Assembly: GCA_945901145.1 (NCBI GenBank)
Contig: CAMDJY010000001.1
Coordinates: 1 to 21,837, forward strand
Direction: 5' to 3'
Length of the DNA: 21,837 nucleotides
Source of the DNA: Legionella genomosp. 1
GTDB taxonomy: Bacteria > Pseudomonadota > Gammaproteobacteria > Legionellales > Legionellaceae
A program made the translations under genes and the position numbers. The notes beneath the pieces were generated by a model. That model was given only the letters and a program-made list of their open reading frames with translations. It had not been told where the DNA came from and did not search any database. Positions 1-6,946 of the stretch are shown piece after piece (positions within the stretch are counted from its first letter, which is position 1; each line of letters begins with the position of its first letter).

Positions 1-2
1 TC

Positions 3-2246
3 ATGTCAAAACGTTTAGAAAATGCAAATCTAGCAGCTAAGATTCAAGCCATGGTGAGTAATGCGTCGCAATGCGTTGCCCCAGTGTGGCCCATTGAAAC
101 CTTTATTGCGTGTAATCCTCTGCAAGGTTTTGAATCTTTACCTTTTGAAGACGCTATGCAAGAGGGACACCGGATTTATGGCGCGGGGCACGATCATCAA
201 CAATTAAATTGTGTCAATCGAGAAATGATTAAATGGTGCGGTGCTTTTTTGGATCTTGGCCAGGGAACCATTGAAATGCCTCATCGCGCAGAAGGCTTTT
301 ATCGTGGTTTTCGAGTTTTGTCTATTCATGACAACCAGTTACACCAAGGCTTAAAGAAAAATAAAGTTTGGTTGGCTCATCTGCCAGAAGCAGCAGAGGA
401 CGCAATTGATTTATGTTTAGAAACATTAGGTGTTCCTGAACAGAATCAAAAAGATTTTTTGCAAGATTTATTGCATTATTTGCCAGGTTGGTCGGGCTAT
501 GTAAAATGGCGAAGCGTTTGGAGAAATCCTGCTTCTGCTGAAGATAAGACGCCCGTGACTTTAGTTGATTATATTGCGGTTCGATTGGTGATTACGACGA
601 TTTTGTGGCCAAAGGCATATCGTGATGCTAAAAATATTAAGCCAATTCGTGTTGATCAAGCGTATTCAATTAAAAAAATTGAGACTGCGGAAAAAAGATA
701 TCGCCAACAACTTTTAGAGAAAATTTTAGGTCATAATAAAAAAAAACCAGATCAGATGCAATCACGGCCTGATGCTCAACTTGTGTTCTGTATTGACGTG
801 CGCTCGGAGCCTTTTCGATATTGTTTAGAGTCTATTGGTCATTACGAAACTTTTGGATTTGCAGGGTTTTTTGGATTACCGGTGCGTATTTATGATTATA
901 ACAGTGGTGAGTCTAAAGATTCTTGTCCAGTGTTGTTAAAACCGCGTTATGATATTCATGAAATACCCAGCATGCAATCGCATCAATGTGCTAAACGTCA
1001 TCTGCGTGGCAAAGAAAGTATTAATAAGTTTAAACAGGCTTATCAAGATTTAAAGTATAATTTTTCAACACCGTTTTCTTTGGTTGAAACCTTAGGTGCT
1101 TGGTGTGGTGGCATGATGCTTGGTAGAACATTAGCGCCAGTTGGTTTTGCTCAATTTTTAAATTGGCTTAAAGAATCAATGATGCCAACGGTTGATACAC
1201 AACCGATTGTGACCATGAATCCAGGGGATTCACTTAGTGGTATTGCTCCAGCGGATCAAATGCTTTATGCAGAGGCCGTGTTAAGAATGATTGGGTTGAC
1301 TGAAAATTTTTCTAAGATGATTATATTTTGTGGTCATGGCAGTACAACGCAAAATAATCCTTATGCATCAGCATTGGATTGTGGTGCTTGTGGAGGAAAT
1401 CATGGTGGGGCGAATGCTAAAATTTTAGCAGCTATTTTAAATAACCAGTCTGTTCGAGAACAGTTAATTTCACGAGGTATCAATATTCCTGAGGATACTC
1501 ATTTTAAAGCCGCGGAACATAATACGACCACTGACGCGGTGGTCTTGTATCCTGATGATGGTGGTCAGCAAATTCATTTAGATTTGTTAAAAAAATTACA
1601 AACAGATCTGCAAGAAGCTCAAGCTATGAATAGTGAGCGACGTTGCACCACATTCGGGCCATCTCATACTAAACATCCGGTACCTATGACGCAAAGACGC
1701 AGCCATGATTGGTCTGAGGTTCGCCCTGAGTGGGGTTTGGCACGTAATGCGGCATTTATCATTGCACCGCGTCGTTTAACTCAAGCCATTGATTTGCAAG
1801 GTCGTTGTTTTCTGCATTCTTACGAATGGGATCAAGATGAACAAGGTACGTCTTTAGAAACGATTATGACTGCACCGATGGTGGTGGCTGAATGGATTAA
1901 TACGCAGTATTTATTTTCAACGCTGGATAACGTTGCGTATGGTAGTGGTAGCAAGATTACCCATAATGTCACAGCAAAATTAGGGGTGATGCAAGGTAAT
2001 GGCAGTGATTTGATGCATGGTTTACCACTGCAATCGGTCAAGATGACTGATGAGGAAAATTATCACGAACCTCAACGTTTATTGACAGTGATTTATGCGC
2101 CCAAAAGTAAAATCAGCATGATTATCGCGCGTCAAGAAATCTTAAAAACATTATTTTTCAATGGCTGGGTCAATTTGGTTGCAATCGATCCTGAAGAAAA
2201 CCAAGCATATCAATTAGATCGACAAGGTCAATGGCATTTAGTTTAA
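3..2246 (+). CDS. dabA: DabA, inorganic carbon uptake subunit (DUF2309/UPF0753)
   Basis: DabA is the cytoplasmic, zinc-containing, carbonic-anhydrase-like subunit of the DAB system. With the membrane partner DabB (NuoL-like) it drives one-way conversion of CO2 to bicarbonate inside the cell. The four residues reported as the active site in characterised DabA have clear counterparts: C263 and D265 in the motif FCIDVRSEP, H445 in FCGHGST and C460 in ALDCGACGG. The spacings within each pair (2 and 15 residues) match the family. At 747 residues it is at the short end of the family. The ATG at base 3 is followed by a normal family N-terminus (APVWPIETFIACNPLQGFE at about 26-44), so it may be the true start, but its ribosome binding site lies outside the window. 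DabB is expected just upstream and is not visible. The PII-like gene follows directly. Confidence 0.93.
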   Translation: MSKRLENANLAAKIQAMVSNASQCVAPVWPIETFIACNPLQGFESLPFEDAMQEGHRIYGAGHDHQQLNCVNREMIKWCGAFLDLGQGTIEMPHRAEGFYRGFRVLSIHDNQLHQGLKKNKVWLAHLPEAAEDAIDLCLETLGVPEQNQKDFLQDLLHYLPGWSGYVKWRSVWRNPASAEDKTPVTLVDYIAVRLVITTILWPKAYRDAKNIKPIRVDQAYSIKKIETAEKRYRQQLLEKILGHNKKKPDQMQSRPDAQLVFCIDVRSEPFRYCLESIGHYETFGFAGFFGLPVRIYDYNSGESKDSCPVLLKPRYDIHEIPSMQSHQCAKRHLRGKESINKFKQAYQDLKYNFSTPFSLVETLGAWCGGMMLGRTLAPVGFAQFLNWLKESMMPTVDTQPIVTMNPGDSLSGIAPADQMLYAEAVLRMIGLTENFSKMIIFCGHGSTTQNNPYASALDCGACGGNHGGANAKILAAILNNQSVREQLISRGINIPEDTHFKAAEHNTTTDAVVLYPDDGGQQIHLDLLKKLQTDLQEAQAMNSERRCTTFGPSHTKHPVPMTQRRSHDWSEVRPEWGLARNAAFIIAPRRLTQAIDLQGRCFLHSYEWDQDEQGTSLETIMTAPMVVAEWINTQYLFSTLDNVAYGSGSKITHNVTAKLGVMQGNGSDLMHGLPLQSVKMTDEENYHEPQRLLTVIYAPKSKISMIIARQEILKTLFFNGWVNLVAIDPEENQAYQLDRQGQWHLV

Positions 2247-2263
2247 CATCAATGGAGCATAAA

Positions 2264-2617
2264 ATGGATATCATTAAAGTTCAAGAAAAACGAGAAAGTG
2301 GCATTAGCTTGCATAGTATGAAAAAAATCGAAGTCATTGTTTCAGGTGAAAATGAAGCCATGATTGCTGATTTGATGAATGAGGCGAATCTATCTGGTTT
2401 TACTTTATTAAGAAATGTGTCGGGTAAGGGGCATCATGGTTTTCATGAAGGGAAATTATTATTTAATGATAAAGCAACTTTGGTGATGTTTATTGCAGTT
2501 GGTCCAGAAGAAGCAATTGCCACCATTGCTTTGGGGATGAAAACTTTATTTCAAAAAAACTCAGGCGTGATGTTTGTTTCTGAGGTTTTTGTTGCTCGGA
2601 TGGACTATTTTCAATAG
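2264..2617 (+). CDS. PII-like regulatory protein linked to DabA
   Basis: This is a small PII-superfamily protein, 117 residues from the chosen start. The N-terminal beta strand (MKKIEVIVSGENE), the glycine-rich turn VSGKGHHGFHEGK in place of the T-loop, and the C-terminal strand VFVARMDYF are consistent with the PII fold. The loop is short and has no tyrosine, so the classical uridylylation control of GlnB/GlnK is not expected. PII-like genes next to dabA are a known arrangement and are presumed to tune carbon uptake through a bound nucleotide or metabolite; the ligand cannot be read from the sequence. The open frame runs back into the end of dabA and has an ATG at 2252. I prefer the ATG at 2264 because a GGAG lies 6 bases before it (2254-2257). 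Confidence 0.8.
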   Translation: MDIIKVQEKRESGISLHSMKKIEVIVSGENEAMIADLMNEANLSGFTLLRNVSGKGHHGFHEGKLLFNDKATLVMFIAVGPEEAIATIALGMKTLFQKNSGVMFVSEVFVARMDYFQ

Positions 2618-2626
2618 ACTCATGCG

Positions 2627-3460
2627 ATGATCTATCAAAACCAACGTGTTTTACTAGCCTCTAAACATGAAAAAGAGCGTGTGATACGACCCGTTTTTTA
2701 TGAAAAAATGGGTTGTGAGATATTTACTTCTGATTTTGATACAGATCAATTTGGTACGTTTACCGGTGAAATTGCTCGAACGCACAGTGCTTATGAAACC
2801 TGTGTGTTAAAAGCCAAGACTGCCGCGATTGCTTTAGATTCTCTATTGAGCCTTGCCAGTGAAGGTAGTTTTGGACCTCATCCGGCGATGCCTTTTTTTG
2901 CAAGTGCTCATGAGATTATGGCATTTGTTGATTTAAAAAATAACTGGGTGATTACCGAACAACTCGTGACGCCTAAAACCAATTATCAAATGCTGACGTT
3001 GCATCCTGAGACAGATATTTTACCATTTTTAAATGCAGCCAAATTTCCCAATCATGCCGTGACCTTGCAGATTGCGTCTACAAAAAAAGTCTTGGGAAAA
3101 GGTATTCAAGATATCATAAGCTTACAAAATCTGATAACACAGGGTTTTTCTGAAACTGATGCGCTGCTGTTGGCGACAGATATGCGTGCGATGATGAATC
3201 CAACGCGCATGGAGGTATTGTCTTTACTCGCAGAAAAATTAGTGTCACGAATTTTAAATACCTGCCAAGCTTGCCAAGCCCCGGGATTTGGTTTTATTAC
3301 TACATCTGATTATCTGGCCTGTGGTTTATGCGGCGGCCCCACATCGCTGCATCGATATGAGATATGGGGTTGTATAGCCTGCAAGCATCAAGAAAAATAT
3401 CCCAGGCAAGATAAGCTTGAGCACGCTGATCCAACTTATTGTCAGGATTGCAACCCGTAA
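2627..3460 (+). CDS. DUF6671-type protein with C-terminal zinc ribbons
   Basis: I recognise the N-terminal two thirds as the DUF6671 family, which has no known function. Telling segments are VLLASKHEKERVI (about 8-20), DTDQFGTFTGEIART (about 39-53) and LASEGSFGPHPAMPFF (about 76-91). The last 70 residues carry four CxxC pairs (CQAC, CGLC, CIAC, CQDC), enough for two zinc sites. No signal peptide or membrane segment is visible. The ATG lies only 9 bases after the PII-like stop codon, so it is probably co-transcribed and translationally coupled with dabA and the PII-like gene. Its 3' end forms one arm of a perfect inverted repeat shared with the convergent protease gene. Family assignment comes from recalled motifs; any role in carbon uptake is inference from position. 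Confidence 0.75.
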   Translation: MIYQNQRVLLASKHEKERVIRPVFYEKMGCEIFTSDFDTDQFGTFTGEIARTHSAYETCVLKAKTAAIALDSLLSLASEGSFGPHPAMPFFASAHEIMAFVDLKNNWVITEQLVTPKTNYQMLTLHPETDILPFLNAAKFPNHAVTLQIASTKKVLGKGIQDIISLQNLITQGFSETDALLLATDMRAMMNPTRMEVLSLLAEKLVSRILNTCQACQAPGFGFITTSDYLACGLCGGPTSLHRYEIWGCIACKHQEKYPRQDKLEHADPTYCQDCNP

Positions 3461-3489
3461 TGAACTTAAGCCATACTGGGTTGCAATCC
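3445..3489. repeat. Perfect 12-bp inverted repeat across two convergent gene ends
   Basis: The arms GGATTGCAACCC (3445-3456) and GGGTTGCAATCC (3478-3489) are exact reverse complements separated by 21 bases. Each arm is coding: the left arm encodes part of the last CxxC and tail of the DUF6671 protein, and the right arm encodes the GLQP near the end of the CPBP protease on the other strand. It could act as a bidirectional transcript end, but neither side has a good T-run. Confidence 0.6.
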
Positions 3490-4164
3490 GAGATTTTCCT
3501 CTTCTTTAGGTTTTTTAGGTTCAGGAGCAAGATTTAAAATTGCCGTTATAAAAAAATTATTAAATATATGCGCCCCAATCGCTGTAATTAAGCCAAACTG
3601 CAAGCTTAATAAGCCATAAACGACTCCCGTTAACACTGAACTAATGACTTGTAAATGATTTTTTTCTCCATTGCTGTAATGGAGTAAACCAAAACTGACA
3701 GATGAGATGATGAGCGCACATGCCGCCGCCATACTGATACTAAGTCCAAAGAAAGGCGTCGTCAATGATGCTGGAAAAAGTAAGCCTATGGTTAAAAGAG
3801 ACAGAGGTAATACAGCACCTCGAAAAATTAATTCTTCAATGATTGGTCCTATGAAAGTGACATATATTTGATTTTTTCTAAGAAAATCCGAGTAACTTTT
3901 TTTGGTTTCGGATTTGATTAATGTACTCAATAACAATACAGTTATGATATTAAATACTAGTGTGCTCATTGCAACCGCACAAGCAAACGCAAAGTGAGGG
4001 ATAAAAATAGATCCAAGTACGACAGCAGAGGCTGCAGGGATAAGTTTAAGCCAAGGTATGGCATTAAACTTACTTTTTTGAATTGGCTTTGGAGGTGCGG
4101 TTTTTTTTATTTCAGGAAATAGACTAGCGTATTTGGGTGTGAAAAAAGAGGCTGATGCGGACAT
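3466..4164 (-). CDS. CPBP (Abi/CAAX-type) intramembrane metalloprotease
   Basis: This is a polytopic inner-membrane protein of 232 residues with the CPBP glutamic-protease signature. Motif 1 is EELIFRG (E110, E111, R115), motif 2 is SFGLLH (F158, H162) and the third is GAHIFNN (H199, N202/N203). Hydrophobic spans lie around 41-60, 62-84, 116-137, 140-162 and 172-214. The first 38 residues are polar and probably cytoplasmic. Members of this family process prenylated or peptide substrates or have immunity-type roles; the substrate here is unknown. The frame opens with a TTG at 4176, but the ATG at 4164 is the likelier start, although neither has a strong Shine-Dalgarno sequence. The gene has its own promoter candidate and converges on the DUF6671 gene with 5 bases between the stops. 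Confidence 0.85.
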   Translation of the reverse strand: MSASASFFTPKYASLFPEIKKTAPPKPIQKSKFNAIPWLKLIPAASAVVLGSIFIPHFAFACAVAMSTLVFNIITVLLLSTLIKSETKKSYSDFLRKNQIYVTFIGPIIEELIFRGAVLPLSLLTIGLLFPASLTTPFFGLSISMAAACALIISSVSFGLLHYSNGEKNHLQVISSVLTGVVYGLLSLQFGLITAIGAHIFNNFFITAILNLAPEPKKPKEEENLGLQPSMA

Positions 4165-4191
4165 GTTGATTACCAAATAATTAAAAAGAAT

Positions 4192-4220
4192 ATTATATAT
4201 TCTTAAAAATCAAAAATCAA
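4192..4220 (-). promoter_or_regulatory. Sigma-70 promoter for the CPBP protease gene
   Basis: On the minus strand the -35 is TTGATT (4220-4215), followed by a 17-base spacer and a perfect -10 TATAAT (4197-4192). The -10 sits in an AT-rich palindrome, AAGAATAT-TAT-ATATTCTT (4186-4204). The predicted start near 4185 gives a leader of about 20 bases to the ATG at 4164. Confidence 0.6.
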
Positions 4221-4232
4221 TCAAATAAGTTA

Positions 4233-5546
4233 TTAGAGTCGTTCAAAAATAGTGCGGGTATTGAAGCCAAACAAGCGTTCGTGCATGCGGTAAGCATATT
4301 CATCAGTCATGTTGGCTATGTAGTCACAGACTACACGTAATGCTTGGTGTTCGTCTGTGGCATCATGAAAGAGTTGTCGATTTTTTAAGTCGAGAAGGCT
4401 CTTTGGGTTAGAGCTAATCGCTTCGAATAAACGTAAAACTACGGTTTGTCCTCCATATTCAAACGTCCGGGCTTCTTGGGAATCAATCACATGATTGTAT
4501 ATAATGCGCATAAAATAATCTAATAGCAACTTGGCTTGAGGAAGCAGAACGGCGTTATATTTTAATAGAGCATTATCAAATGCTTCATGGGTCATTTCAA
4601 CGCTAATTGAGGTGATAAAATAATTGACGATTTCACCAATGGCTTGTTTACGAATATATAAAACCGGGTCAAATAGTGCGTCTAATATCGTTAATGACAG
4701 TGAGGTTTCTGAAAGTAATACGCGACATTCAGACGTGTCTAATTGATTTCGTGTAATTAAGCGTAAATGAATCGCATCCTCTAAGTCATGCACCCCATAT
4801 GCAATATCATCTGCAATATCCATAATCGAGCAGTCAAATGCATAATATGCAGCTTTGCCATGTTGATGATCCTGCGGTTGTTCTGCGAGTGTTTGGAATA
4901 GGGCGCGGTCAGTCGGAGAAAATGGTTCGAGTAGCCATTGTACTTCGGGACCTTCGCAATCAAAATAAGCTTTAGGGGGGAGCCAATCATTCACGCGGAT
5001 GGTTTTATTGGGTAACACATCATCTATGGGTAATTGTCGTGCGACGACGTCGGAACGTTTGACCGGATATTTTAATAATCCAAGTAACGAACGTCGGGTG
5101 AGGTCTAGTCCAAAAGGGCCGTAACTATTTTCAACTTTAGTTAATAAACGGAGTGTTTGGCCATTGCCTTCGAAACCACCGTGATGGCGCATCATAAAAT
5201 TAAGCGCTACCTCTCCACCATGGCCAAAAGGTGGGTGGCCAATATCGTGTAATAAACAAATCACATGCATTAAATCATCGTTGGGTAATAAACCGATGAT
5301 TTGCGACCATTTTTCGTTTAATGCCAGTCCCCGGGTGATACTAATGCCGATGGACGCTACTTCAAGCGAGTGGGTGAGGCGTGTTCGATGAAAATCGCCC
5401 TCATCCGTGCCTAAAATTTGGGTTTTGCGTTGCATTCTGCGAAACGCCGGGCAGTGAATCACTCGTGTGCGGTCGCGCTCATAAGAATCACGATGATCTT
5501 GTGTGCCGCGTTGATGGATTTGGCCTGAGCGTCGATGTGTCCACAT
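4233..5546 (-). CDS. dgt: dGTPase-like dNTP triphosphohydrolase (HD superfamily)
   Basis: This enzyme hydrolyses deoxynucleoside triphosphates (dGTP in the classical case) to the nucleoside and tripolyphosphate, and is cytoplasmic. The 437 residues match the Dgt-like family in length. The N-terminal signature is present (RTRVIHCPAFRRMQRKTQI, about 26-44). The metal-binding HD residues are visible: H59 in RLTHSLEV, H100-D101 in LLHDIGHPPFGHGGE, and D246/D247 in DIADDIAYGVHDLEDA. Such proteins control dNTP pools, and some relatives restrict phage, but no defence genes surround it here. The ATG at 5546 gives a family-like start, though I see no clear Shine-Dalgarno sequence. It is divergent from the SPOR lipoprotein gene and lies upstream of the protease gene. 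The symbol is by family; substrate preference cannot be told. Confidence 0.88.
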   Translation of the reverse strand: MWTHRRSGQIHQRGTQDHRDSYERDRTRVIHCPAFRRMQRKTQILGTDEGDFHRTRLTHSLEVASIGISITRGLALNEKWSQIIGLLPNDDLMHVICLLHDIGHPPFGHGGEVALNFMMRHHGGFEGNGQTLRLLTKVENSYGPFGLDLTRRSLLGLLKYPVKRSDVVARQLPIDDVLPNKTIRVNDWLPPKAYFDCEGPEVQWLLEPFSPTDRALFQTLAEQPQDHQHGKAAYYAFDCSIMDIADDIAYGVHDLEDAIHLRLITRNQLDTSECRVLLSETSLSLTILDALFDPVLYIRKQAIGEIVNYFITSISVEMTHEAFDNALLKYNAVLLPQAKLLLDYFMRIIYNHVIDSQEARTFEYGGQTVVLRLFEAISSNPKSLLDLKNRQLFHDATDEHQALRVVCDYIANMTDEYAYRMHERLFGFNTRTIFERL

Positions 5547-5665
5547 AATTTTTTATATTATCTGTAAATAATACTAAAGTTTATTGAAAATCTGCAGATA
5601 ACACCATTGAAAGAACAAAAAATTATTGGTAAGGCCTCAACAACAATAAAATTAAGGGCACAATT

Positions 5666-6217
5666 ATGTTAATCAAAACAAAAATGATCACCATGACATT
5701 GTGTGTGGTTGGCTTATCTGCTTGTAGTAGTTGGTATCAAAATAGCCAAATCCATTCATATCCAACTAAAAATCGTAGTTCAGCGATTCAGCTATATCCT
5801 GATGGCTATGATAACGGAGGAGCTTATGCGCCAGATAGCGTTTCGACGACACTGAGCAAACCTCATACCGCATCATCAGCTGATGGTTATCAGGCTAACG
5901 TTAACACGGTTGAACCCGCAAGCTTTAAAATGCGCGATAAATCGTGGGTGAGTAGCCAAAATCCACAAGGGTATACCATCGAATTATCTAACGGTGAAAA
6001 AGCTTCTGATGTTGCCGGAACTTTGCAAAAAGCACCTAAAAGCGAACGTATGGCCGAAGTCAAATATCAACGTGACGGCAAACAATATTACAAAGGTGTT
6101 TATGGAAGTTACCCGACTTATGAAGCAGCACAACAAGCTTTAAGCGCTTTACCTGAGGATGTTAAACAGGGGGCTACCGTTAAAACTTGGGGCCATATTC
6201 AAAGCGTCAGTGAATAA
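5666..6217 (+). CDS. SPOR-domain lipoprotein
   Basis: A short hydrophobic signal (MITMTLCVVG) leads into the lipobox LSAC with Cys20 as the lipidation site, so this should be an anchored lipoprotein. Residues about 25-95 are Ser/Tyr/Asn-rich, low in hydrophobic content and probably disordered linker. The C-terminal part (about 103-180) fits a SPOR fold: YTIELSNGEKASD, then YYKGVYGSYPTYEAAQQALSAL, then a final strand VKTWGHIQSV. SPOR domains bind denuded peptidoglycan glycan strands, often at the septum, which suggests a cell wall or division role. It stands alone on the plus strand, divergent from the dGTPase gene, and ends at a strong hairpin. An AGGG lies about 9 bases before the ATG. Confidence 0.82.
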   Translation: MLIKTKMITMTLCVVGLSACSSWYQNSQIHSYPTKNRSSAIQLYPDGYDNGGAYAPDSVSTTLSKPHTASSADGYQANVNTVEPASFKMRDKSWVSSQNPQGYTIELSNGEKASDVAGTLQKAPKSERMAEVKYQRDGKQYYKGVYGSYPTYEAAQQALSALPEDVKQGATVKTWGHIQSVSE

Positions 6218-6232
6218 TTGAAGTTTTTTCTC

Positions 6233-6262
6233 AAATAAGCGGTGCAGAGACACCGCTTATTT
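6233..6262 (+). terminator. Hairpin terminator after the SPOR lipoprotein gene
   Basis: Perfect 12-base arms AAATAAGCGGTG (6233-6244) and CACCGCTTATTT (6251-6262) enclose a 6-base loop. T-rich sequence follows on the plus strand. It begins 15 bases after the lipoprotein stop and ends one base before the stop of the small minus-strand ORF, so it may also protect that transcript, although the minus-strand exit is A-rich. Confidence 0.8.
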
Positions 6263-6263
6263 A

Positions 6264-6446
6264 TTATTTAAATTTAATAACACTTGTTAAATCACCGTCG
6301 AAATAGGGACCATATTCTTTTTTTTCATCACCAGAAATCTGCTTTTTTTCACTGTTGACAACGTTTCGTTGTTCAGACGTGGTGTTGCTGTTAAACAAAA
6401 AGCTGTTTTTTTTATTCTTTGGTTGAAGGCTACTTGGTTTAGACAT
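6264..6446 (-). CDS. Small hypothetical protein downstream of greA
   Basis: A 60-residue, highly polar, lysine/serine/asparagine-rich protein that I do not recognise. It has no membrane segment or signal peptide; the first 45 residues look disordered and the tail (EYGPYFDGDLTSVIKFK) is more ordered in character. Support for coding: it starts 18 bases after greA on the same strand, has a purine-rich AGAGAGA about 7 bases before the ATG, and ends exactly at the hairpin that terminates the opposing gene. An overlapping 69-residue frame at 6287-6496 runs back into greA and is less likely. The tail has a faint look of the small DUF1674 proteins, but the defining motif is absent. Confidence 0.45.
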   Translation of the reverse strand: MSKPSSLQPKNKKNSFLFNSNTTSEQRNVVNSEKKQISGDEKKEYGPYFDGDLTSVIKFK

Positions 6447-6464
6447 CTTGGTATCTCTCTTATT

Positions 6465-6944
6465 TTACAGATTATAATTAACGCTGATAATTTCATATTC
6501 GACTAATCCACCTGGCGTCTCTACGGTGACGATATCGTCGACTTGTTTACCGGTGATTGCTTTACCAATGGGTGAGCTATAGGAAATTTTATTGAGTTTT
6601 ATATCAGCCTCATCAACACCAACGATTTGGTAAGTAATTTCTTCGTTGGATTGAATGTTTAATAAACTCACTTTGGATCCAAAAATAACTTTGCCTTGAT
6701 TTTGTAGTTTACTGACGTCAATAATTTGAACGTTTGATAATTTGGCTTCTAATTCTTGAATCCGGCCTTCCATAAAACTTTGTTGCTCGCGTGCCGCGTG
6801 ATATTCAGCATTTTCTTTGAGATCACCATGCGCGCGCGCTGTGGCAATAGCTTCAATAATTTTGGGGCGCTCAATACTTTTAAGCCGATGTAATTCTTTT
6901 GTTAGTGTTTCTGCACCTTGGGGTGTCATGGGATGTTTTTGCAT
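6465..6944 (-). CDS. greA: Transcription elongation factor GreA
   Basis: GreA binds RNA polymerase through its secondary channel and stimulates cleavage of backtracked RNA. The protein is 159 residues from the start chosen here. The N-terminal coiled coil carries the signature [17 protein letters not shown], with D41 and E44 at the catalytic tip. The C-terminal FKBP-like domain (about 83-156) contains [24 protein letters not shown] and the terminal strand VEYEIISV. Two in-frame starts exist: ATG at 6950, which overlaps the carB stop as ATGA, and ATG at 6944, which gives the usual family start MQKHPMT. I use the second, but the first may couple translation to carB. The carB-greA order is a common gammaproteobacterial arrangement. 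Confidence 0.96.
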   Translation of the reverse strand: MQKHPMTPQGAETLTKELHRLKSIERPKIIEAIATARAHGDLKENAEYHAAREQQSFMEGRIQELEAKLSNVQIIDVSKLQNQGKVIFGSKVSLLNIQSNEEITYQIVGVDEADIKLNKISYSSPIGKAITGKQVDDIVTVETPGGLVEYEIISVNYNL

Positions 6945-6946
6945 CG

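Noticed and set aside
4233..5546. The dGTPase-like gene as part of an anti-phage system.
   Set aside because: Its neighbours are a lipoprotein and a CPBP protease with its own promoter. No second defence component or mobile signature is present, and housekeeping Dgt proteins look the same.
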